A stretch of 64,000 nucleotides of DNA from Armigeres subalbatus (taxonomy: Eukaryota; Arthropoda; Insecta; Diptera; Culicidae): the NCBI RefSeq assembly GCF_024139115.2, contig NC_085141.1, forward strand, positions 223,124,307-223,188,306, written 5' to 3'. Each line of letters opens with the position of its first letter. Position 1 is the stretch's first letter. The translations under genes and the position numbers were made by a program. Shown here in pieces: positions 55,807-64,000 of this stretch. The notes beneath the pieces were generated by a model. That model was given only the letters and a program-made list of their open reading frames with translations. It did no database searches and had not been told where the DNA came from.

Positions 55807-57484
55807 TATTGGTTACCTTCTTCGAGTTTGTTCCAACTCTGTTAAACTCTGTTCCGCGAAGTTGTAGTTCAGCCAGATTCCAAGAATTTTGATCAAAAAA
55901 TTATTTATCTAGCTCTTAAATTGACTGACTTAGAGCAATTTCCCCAAGTTTACTTAAGAAGACCCTTTTTGTTGCTCTAGCTTTTTTTGTTTCAAATTTC
56001 TCAGCAATGTGATGTTTAGACCACTTTTTGTGCTTTGCAGGGCGCAACTTTTCATGGACTTAGCGTTACCATATCTCATGCGGATCAACAGCTATTGAGG
56101 TTTTTCTTCGAAAAAAAAAACGTTTTCTTCTAACGGCTGTATATAAGAAGGGCGCAAATATTTTTTCAATCTGTTTTCTCGAACTTTTTTTACTACTTTC
56201 AGACTTCATTTCAGGGTGTTTAAATCGAGGGGATAATTGTAAAAACCCACATTATTGCATTGAAAAGTTACATTTTTTTTTTCGGCACCTTAACATAAAA
56301 GACTAAAGTCTTAAGTTTTTTGAGAAGTATGAATAAATAAATAAATAAATAAATAAATAACATTTTCAGATATTTTAATACAAAACGAAAAATAATTTTG
56401 CGGTGTGTGGAGACGCGTAGTACATTGTAAGTTTTTCCCACTAAGGCATTTTTCCTCGTCAAAATGTTGGATGTTTTATCAAAAATTGAAAAAAAAAATC
56501 GGTTTTTCTTACCTTCCTAGCTACTATTTTGACACTCTTTTCGCCTAACCTTAATAATTTTACGTCTAGTTTTGTGGCGACCCTCTCAAGCACGGTAAAT
56601 ATGAGGGAATACCCAAAAGGCGTTTTACATCGGTGGGCATTTTTGGGCCTCTTCCCCTAGGTGGTAGGTAGAGCACTCCGATGCTCGCATCACAGAGTGA
56701 TGTTGCATCTGATTCTTCACCCAGCATTTTCAACTAATTGTTGAATGTTATGATTGATTAAATTACTGAAACAACTTTTGAAGTTAGTAAGTCAGTAAGA
56801 AAGATGGTGGGGACTTACATTACATACATAATTGAGTAGGTAAGTAAATAGATGAACACCCGACAAAAGATGAAGGAAATACACAAATAAGTTAATGTTT
56901 ATGTACGACACATATTACGAAGGACTTTATTGTCTGAACTACAAAATATTTAGATGCGTTTCTGGCAATTGGCTCAATTATAAAACAAGTTGTAAAGTTT
57001 GAAGTAGTCATCCATTTACGTCTAAAACTCTTAATTCACAATCATTAGGTATTCAGACTAAAATATAAAATCACCCGAACTGTGGCATAAAACACTGACA
57101 ATGGCTGCTGAAACGCTTTGTCACAGTTTTACATTGGTCGGCAACATGAAATCACGATAATTACTGAATTACCTCACCGCAATCTAATTTAGTAACCATA
57201 AATTATGGTATCGTCACAACATCTCCGTCGCTATCAATGGCGTCTTGGGGCTGGCTTCTCACATAAAATATGAGTAAAACGTGCTCTTGGAAATTGACCT
57301 AGACTGGCAAGACAGCATGAATGAGGAGCGTTGATACGTACTAGTCCGCTTCTAACAACATACAACTAGGTACCTATCGTTTTTAACACCCAAAAGGCCA
57401 AGCTCTTTGAGAAAGCAATTTTTGATTTTGAAAAAATCATAACTTTTTTATTTTTTGTCCAATCTTGATGAAATTTTGACACAA
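55807..57484. other. AT-rich, microsatellite only
   Basis: (AAAT)n at 56332-56360. Otherwise no repeat, no domain, no long frame. Confidence 0.4.
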
Positions 57485-57689
57485 GGAATTTCTGGATGGT
57501 TCCGGAATTATTCCAGATTCCCTTGGGGTACCAGCAAACTGGTGTTTGGGGTATTTCGCTAGTTACTCAATTTTTCTCCATGGAACCCATATCAAACAGT
57601 ATAAAACAATATTGCCACACTAATAACGAGTCTCATAGCGATTTTTCCGTAAGTTAGTCTTCCATACGGACATCCCAGGAAGCTCCCAA

Positions 57690-60535
57690 ATGTCCCCAGG
57701 GAACCTGTAAAGGGGACAAATTCGATTTTGCTCCGAAACATGTCGTTCGACGGCTCTTTCTTCACAATTTTTCATGAATATACTCGCTGTTGTTATAAAA
57801 GTGGTCGATGGTCAGTTTGGCCACTCTTGTGACGCCCGGAATGCCCCCAGGGAACCTGTAAAGGGGACAATTTCGATTTTGCTCCGAAACATGTCGTTCG
57901 ACGGCTCTTTCTTCACAATTTTTCATGAATATACTCGCTGTTGTTATAAAAGTGGTCGATGGTCAGTTTGGTCACTCTTGTGACACCCGGAATGCCCCCA
58001 GGGAACCTGTAAAGGGGACAATTTCGATTTTGCTCCGAAACATGACGTGCGACGGCTCTTTCTTCACAATTTTTCATGAATATACTCGTTGTTGTTATAA
58101 AAGTGGTCTATGGTCAGTTTGGCCGCTCTTGTGATACCCGAAATGCCCCCAGGGAACCTGTAAAGGGGACAATTTCGATTTTGCTCAGAAACATGTCGTG
58201 TGACGGCTCTTTCTTCACAATTTTCCATGAATATACTCGCTGTTGTTATAAAAGTGGTCGATGGTTAGTTTGGCCACTCTTGTGACACCCGGAATGCCCC
58301 CAGGGAACCTGTAAAGGGGACAATTTCGATTTTGCTCCGAAACATGTCGTGCGACGGCTCTTTCTTCACAATTTTTCATGAATATACTCGCTGTTGTTAT
58401 AAAAGTGGTCGATGGTCAGTTTGGCCACTCTTGTGACACCCGGAATGCCCCCAGGGAACCTGTAAAGGGGACAATTTCGATTTTGCTCCGAAACATGACG
58501 TGCGACGGCTCTTTCTTCACAATTTTTCATGAATATACTCGTTGTTGTTATAAAAGTGGTCTATGGTCAGTTTGGCCGCTCTTGTGATACCCGAAATGCC
58601 CCCAGGGAACCTGTAAAGGGGACAATTTCGATTTTGCTCCGAAACATGTCGTGTGACGGCTCTTTCTTCACAATTTTTCATTAATATACTCGCTGTTGTT
58701 ATAAAAGTGGTCGATGGTTAGTTTGGCCACTCTTGTGACACCCGGAATGCCCCCAGGGAACCTGTAAAGACGACAATTTTTAATTTTGCTCCGAAACATG
58801 TCGTGCGACGGCTCTTTCATCACAATTTTTCATGAATATACTCGTTGTTGTTATAAAAGTGGTCTATGGTCAGTTTGGCCACTCTTGTGACGCCCGGAAT
58901 GCCCCCATGGAACCTGTAAAGGGGACAATTTCGATTTTGCTCCGAAACATGACGTGCGACGGCTCTTTCTTCACAATTTTTCATGAATATACTCGTTGTT
59001 GTTATAAAAGTGGTCGATGGTTAGTTTGGCCACTCTTGTGACACCCGGAATGCCCCCAGGGAACCTGTAAAGGGGACAATTTCGATTTTGCTCCGAAACA
59101 TGACGTGCGACGGCTCTTTCTTCACAATTTTTCATGAATATACTCGTTGTTGTTATAAAAGTGGTCTATGGTCAGTTTGGCCGCTCTTGTGATACCCGAA
59201 ATGCCCCCAGGGAACCTGTAAAGGGGACAATTTCGATTTTGCTCCGAAACATGTCGTGTGACGGCTCTTTCTTCACAATTTTTCATTAATATACTCGCTG
59301 TTGTTATAAAAGTGGTCGATGGTTAGTTTGGCCACTCTTGTGACACCCGGAATGCCCCCAGGGAACCTGTAAAGGGGACAATTTCGATTTTGCTCCGAAA
59401 CATGTCGTGCGACGGCTCTTTCTTCACAATTTTTCATGAATATACTCGCTGTTGTTATAAAAGTGGTCGATGGTCAGTTTGGCCACTCTTGTGACACCCG
59501 GAATGCCCCCAGGGAACCTGTAAAGGGGACAATTTCGATTTTGCTCCGAAACATGTCGTGCGACGGCTCTTTCTTCACAATTTTCCATGAATATACTCGC
59601 TGTTGTTATAAAAGTGATCATTGGTTACTTTGGCCTTTCTTGTGACACCCGAAATGCCCCCAAGGAACCTGTAAAGGGGACAATTTCAATTTTGCTCAGA
59701 ATCATATCATGTGATGGCTCTTTCTTCACGATTTTCCATGAATATACTCGCTGTTGTTATAAAAGTGGTCGATGGTTAGTTTGGCCACTCTTGTGACACC
59801 TGGAATGCCCCAGGGAACCTGTAAAGACGACAATTTTAATTTTGCTCCGAAACATGTCGTGCGACGGCTCTTTCATCACAATTTTTCATGAATATACTCG
59901 TTGTTGTTATAAAAGTGGTCTATGGTCAGTTTGGCCACTCTTGTGACGCCCGGAATGCCCCCATGGAACCTGTAAAGGGGACAATTTCGATTTTGCTCCG
60001 AAACATGACGTGCGACGGTTCTTTCTTCACAATTTTTCATGAATATACTCGTTGTTGTTATAAAAGTGGTCTATGGTCAGTTTGGCCACTCTTGTGATAC
60101 CCGGAAAGCCCCCAGGGAACCTGTAAAGGGGACAATTTCGATTTTGCTCCGAAACATGTCGTGTGACGGCTCTTTCTTCACAATTTTTCATTAATATACT
60201 CGCTGTTGTTATAAAAGTGGTCGATGGTTAGTTTGGCCACTCTTGTGACACCCGGAATGCCCCCAGGGAACCTGTAAAGGGGACAATTTTTAATTTTGCT
60301 CCGAAACATGTCGTGCGACGGCTCTTTCTTCACAATTTTTCATGAATATACTCGCTGTTGTTATAAAAGTGATCGATGGTCAGTTTGGCCACTCTTGTGG
60401 CACCCGGAATGCCCCCAGGGAACCTGTAAAGGGGACAATTTCGATTTTGCTCCGAAACATGTCGTGCGACGGCTCTTTCTTCACAATTTTTCATCAATAT
60501 ACTCGCTGTTGTTATAAAAGTGGTCTATGGTCAAC
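57690..60535 (+). repeat. 151-bp satellite, left arm, about 19 units
   Basis: GAAACATGTCGTGCGACGGC recurs every ~151 bp from 57738 to 60454. Other landmarks: CACTCTTGTGACACCCGGAA and ATGAATATACTCGCTGTTGT. Repeated 69-codon frames start at each ATGAATATACTCG, but 151 is not a multiple of 3, so no continuous protein exists. Variants recur in blocks: units at 57925 and 58378 (3 units apart) are identical in translation, and those at 58832 and 59888 (7 units apart) are nearly so. Confidence 0.93.
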
Positions 60536-62435
60536 AACCGGCTTCTATTTGCAAAAGGCTGTAAATGATGTATCACCGAATACTTTGTGTTTCATCGATG
60601 CCCACATAATATAATACAATGGGATTATAGAATTCCAAGAATTTTTACGATGCCAGTCATTGATTTTGATGCGGCACCAGTCAAAAGAGGAACAAATAGA
60701 AACAGGCTTCGCTATAATTCACACTTGAAATCGTGAACATATATGAAAGCAAGTAGAACTACGGTATTCGTTAGAATGTGTAGAGTAAAATCACAGCCAA
60801 TGGCTGATTGTTTCATAGTTACAAGTGATGGGAGTTTTGAATAAGTAATGAAGCATTCTGTCATTTCTACCTGATATTCTGTATATTGTCCCATACGATA
60901 TCCTACTACCCCTTCGTTGCTTGCAGTAGCCTCGGAGTAATCTAAATGTGCACACATAGAAATAGTTTAAAGAACTAGTGATGCTGTCTTGAAGTCGGAG
61001 GAAAAGTAAACTTTCAACCAGGACTTACTGGGGAATCTGAGGAGCAGAATTATGATGTTTCAGATATTCAAGAAAAAACAGAACTGTGTGAAAGTTTATT
61101 GAAAATAATGATGGCATTCATACATATATATATTTTTTCCCTTAACACGGTAATCACTTTGACGTAGTGTGTTACGGTTTACGATATGTAGTATTTAGTC
61201 CTCGCTACCAACAGCAGTCTCAGAAATAAAACATAATTAATGTTACCCTGCAGATAATTGAAAGCCTCGAATTTCGAATCCCGTTGGAGGATAAACTGCA
61301 TGCAACGGAAGTACCTTTTCAAGCAATTAGTTAAAAAAACCTCGATGCCCGTATCCGCTGAACTGACTGCTGGAAAATCGAGTTGGGGGTTTAAATACGT
61401 ACTAACTTTTCATGAACTTGAAGTTATTATTACAGCATTTGTTTTTCAGTCTATATTACATATTACAGAATATTGTGTATTTGGACAACATATTTTATTC
61501 CTGTAAGTCTTCTTCAAATAAATTATGTACTTGTGAGGACATTATTTCTACAGGTTTTATCGCCATAGCTGATTTTTAGTCTATAGCTGGGAGGTTCGAA
61601 TAAAATCGATTTTCGAGTATCGCGCATTTATGCGCCCTCATGCAGCATGAAAAGATAAATCTTAAGAGCGAGAAATTTTTGGCAACTTAGTAACTGCAAA
61701 ACATTTTGGCTCATGGGAATATTTTCAAAATACCCCTTCACTCGCTTGAAAGCAAAAAGACGAATCTTTCAGCAGCACCCAGGTCTATAGTACATTTTTT
61801 GCAGTAGCAGACAGACACGAGAAATTGTTTTTTTCGCCATAGCACCTTACGGCTCAGTTGATCATATGCTGACCGATTATGTAATTTCGATCTTATGTTT
61901 TTATGCTCGAGGCCTAATGAACAATAACTTGTCGTAAAAAAATAGGGTGAAGTTCTGAGAAAACCCCTATTGGGATCCTGATTAGCATCGGCTCGAGATT
62001 CTAAGAAGCATCCACTCATAATTATGAGCCAAATTCGTTCGAGATTCTAAACTAAATCCGTTTGGAATTCTAAACAGACTCTATTTGAGATTCTGAAACG
62101 AATCTGTTCGGGATTCAAAATTTCAAACAGAATCCGTTTGGATTCGAGTTCTAAAGAGAATCCGTTTGTAATTCTGAACATAATTTCGGTTGAGATTTGG
62201 AGAGGAATTTGTACAGAGTTCTGAACAGAGTCCGTTTAGGATTCTGAAAAGAATCTTTTTGAGATTCGGAACATATTTTGTTTGGAATTCGGATCCCAAT
62301 CCGTTTGAAATTCTGAATAGAACCCGTTGAAGGTTCCTAACAGAATCTGTTTGCGATTCTGAAAAAAAAAATCGAATGGTTTTTGAACAGAATTTATTTA
62401 GAATTCTGAAAAGAATACGTTTGCGATTCTGAACA
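60536..62435. other. Spacer of the large inverted repeat
   Basis: 60536-61140 and 61430-61990 hold no recognisable frame or repeat. 61143-61425 is a partial copy of the retroposon at 51958-52748, in the reading direction of its 5' end. 61995-62435 is a separate minisatellite. If a transposase once lay here, none is readable. Confidence 0.5.
61143..61425 (+). repeat. Partial copy of the 51.9-kb retroposon
   Basis: Shares ATCACTTTGACGTAGTGTGT, CGCTACCAACAGCAGTCTCA, GAAATAAAACATAATTAATG and GGGTTTAAATACGTACTAAC with the minus strand of 52748-52430. Internal deletion of ~60 bp relative to it; the 3' half is missing. Confidence 0.7.
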
Positions 62436-62440
62436 AAGTG
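61995..62440. repeat. ~30-bp degenerate minisatellite
   Basis: GATTCTGAACAGAATCCGTTTG-like units (e.g. ATTCTGAACAGAGTCCGTTT) repeat about 14 times with variable length. Each unit has an imperfect GATTC...GAATC palindrome. It borders the right satellite arm directly. Confidence 0.7.
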
Positions 62441-63765
62441 GCCAAACTGACCAATGACCACCTTTATAAGAATTGCGAATCTATTCAAAACAAATTGTGA
62501 AGAAAGAGTTATCACACGATATGTTTCGGAAAAGGATCGAAATTGTCCCATTTAAATGTACCTTGGGAGCATTCCGGGTGTCCCAAGAGTGGCCAAACTG
62601 TACAATGACCATTTTTGTAAGAACAGCGAGTTTATTCATAACAAATTGTGAAGAAAGAGCCGTCGCGTGACATGTTTCGGAGCAAAATCAAAATTGTCCC
62701 CTTTACAGGTTTCTTGGGGGTATTCCGGGCGTCACAAACTGACCATCGACCACTTTTATAACAACAGCGAGTATATTCATGAAAAATTGTGAAGAAAGAG
62801 CCGTCGCACGACATATTTCGGAGCAAAATCGAAATTGTCCCAATTAAATGTTCCTTTGGGGCATTCCGGGCGTCACGAGAGTGCCCAAACTGACCAGAGA
62901 CCACTTTTATAACGACAGCGAGTATATTCAAGAAAAATTGTGAAGAAAGAGCCGTCGCACGACATGTTTCGGAGCAAAATCGAAATTGTCCCATTTACAG
63001 GTTCCCTGGGGGCATTCCGGGTGCCACAAGAGTGGCCAAACTGACCATAGACCACTTTTATAACAACAGCGAGTATATTCATGACAAATTGTGAAGAAAG
63101 AGCCGTCGCACGACATGTTTCGGAGCAAAATCGAAATTGTCCCCTTAACAGGTTCCCTGGGGGCATTCCGGGTGTCACAAGTGTGGCAAAACTGATCATC
63201 GACCACTTTTATAACAACAGCGAGTATATTTATGAAAAAAAAATGTGAAGAAAGAGCCGTCACACGACATGTTTCGGAGCAAAATCGAAATTGTCCCATT
63301 TACAGGTTCCCTGGGGGCATTCCGGGCGTCAAAAGAGTGGCCAAATTGACCATAGACCACTTTTATAACAACAGCGAGTATATTAATGAAAAATTGTAAA
63401 GAAAGAGCCGTCGCACGACATGTTTCGGAGCAAAATCGAAATTGTCCCCTTTACAGGTTCCCTGGGGGCATTCCGGATGCCACAAGAGTGGCCAAACTGA
63501 CCATAGACCACTTTTAGAACAACAGCGAGTATATTCATGACAAATTGTGAAGAAAGAGCCGTCGCACGACATGTTTCGTAGCAAAATCGAAATTGTCCCC
63601 TTTACAGGTTCCCTGGGGGCATTCCGGGTGCCACAAGAGTGGCCAAACTGATCATAGACCACTTTTAGAACAACAGCGAGTATATTCATGACAAATTGTG
63701 AAGAAAGAGCCGTCGCACGACATGTTTCGGAGCAAAATCGAAATTGTCCCCTTCACAGGTTCCCT
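62436..63765 (-). repeat. 151-bp satellite, right arm, about 9 units
   Basis: Complement of the left-arm unit (CCGTCGCACGACATGTTTCG recurs about every 151 bp from 62510 to 63720). The first units next to the spacer (62436-62760) are the most diverged and one lacks ~10 bp; those near the outer end match the left arm closely. Confidence 0.92.
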
Positions 63766-63978
63766 GGGGACATTTGGAAGCTTCCTGGGATGTCCGTATG
63801 GAAGACTAACTTTCGGAAAAATCGCTATGAAACTCGTTATTAGTGTGGCAATATTGTTTTTTACTGTTTGATATGGGTTCCATGGAGAAAAATTGAGTAA
63901 CTGGCGAAATACCCCAAACACCAGTTTGCTGGTACCCCAAGGAAATCTGGAATAATTCCGGAACCATCCAGAAATTCC

Positions 63979-64000
63979 AAAAAACTCAGTGTGCAGCCAA
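63979..64000. other. Sequence beyond the inverted repeat
   Basis: The last 22 bases no longer match the complement of the sequence left of 57485, which places the end of the right arm at about 63978. Confidence 0.5.

Larger units (their letters stand above)
57485..63978. mobile_element. 6.5-kb inverted-repeat (Foldback-like) structure
   Basis: Outer ends 57485-57690 and 63765-63978 are inverted copies (GGAATTTCTGGATGGTTCCG ..., GGTACCAGCAAACTGGTGTT, TTTTTCTCCATGGAACCCAT, CATACGGACATCCCAGGAAG). Inside them, both arms consist of the same 151-bp satellite in opposite orientation. The spacer of ~1.9 kb has no transposase frame. Long TIRs made of tandem repeats are the hallmark of Foldback/Galileo elements in flies. 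No TSD was found; the right flank is only 22 bp. Confidence 0.7.

Noticed and set aside
57774..60097. A series of 69-codon frames (MNILAVVIKVVDGQFGHS...) repeated every 151 bp
   Set aside because: The period is not a multiple of 3, each frame ends in the next unit, and both arms show the same pattern. Satellite DNA, not a gene family.
57690..63765. Regularly spaced repeats that could suggest a CRISPR array
   Set aside because: Units of 151 bp are contiguous with no unique spacers, in a eukaryotic retroelement-rich context.

Overview
The window looks like intergenic or heterochromatic DNA from an aedine mosquito. The best single indicator is a complete, tRNA-derived SINE at 42771-43072 that I recognise as Feilai-like and that has a 13-bp target-site duplication (TSD). 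CR1-, R1-, Jockey- and RTE-clade LINE fragments, many short inverted-repeat elements (MITEs) and several ~150-bp satellites fit the same origin. I found no intact host protein-coding gene. Almost every long open frame is either a decayed retrotransposon ORF or an artefact of a tandem repeat. No rRNA, functional tRNA, CRISPR or bacterial operon structure is visible.

Layout. 1-2067: CR1-type LINE running off the left edge. 2195-2612: purine-rich simple repeat with an inverted tail. 2684-6539: nested block, a foldback element holding a 2.1-kb non-autonomous hAT element (8-bp TSD, filled with a 23-bp minisatellite), a Helitron-like element and a TA-flanked MITE. 8025-16885: a run of MITEs (TA-, 3-bp- and 7/8-bp-TSD types), including a 1.7-kb TTA-flanked element built of ~148-bp repeats. 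18836-19394: 61-bp minisatellite. 20192-22900: hAT MITE, another inverted repeat and decayed R1/CR1 LINE remains. 23510-29355: one dispersed repeat split at its TG/CA microsatellite by a 4.9-kb rearranged R1-clade insertion. 29390-29830: RT remnant. 29830-32560: mostly non-repetitive, with a possible core promoter.

32577-44096 is a ~150-bp satellite opened by successive insertions: an internally deleted R1 element (33165-36006, 13-bp TSD), a unit with degenerate terminal inverted repeats carrying a gag-like zinc-knuckle gene on the minus strand (36053-42222), a near full-length Jockey-clade LINE inside that gene (37154-41920, 13-bp TSD), a dispersed repeat inside the Jockey 3' UTR, and the SINE. 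44082-47400: RTE-clade LINE pieces, including a junction of two RTE copies. 48.2-51.6 kb: little recognised. 51630-52885: ~152-bp satellite interrupted by a 791-bp poly(A) retroposon with an 11-bp TSD. 53253-55560: segmental duplication and a second, opposite-strand array of the 23-bp minisatellite. 55655-55798: second copy of the 140-bp hAT MITE.

57485-63978 is a 6.5-kb inverted repeat. Each arm has a ~200-bp unique outer end followed by a 151-bp satellite array (about 19 units on the left, about 9 on the right), around a ~1.9-kb spacer. It resembles Foldback/Galileo-type architecture and is the most striking structure here.

The elements do not form a pathway. What the sequence records is an order of insertion: satellites and foldbacks are the oldest layer, DNA elements and LINEs sit inside them, and SINE/MITE copies are on top. 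All calls come from reading the sequence. Family names rest on motif recognition, not database searches.
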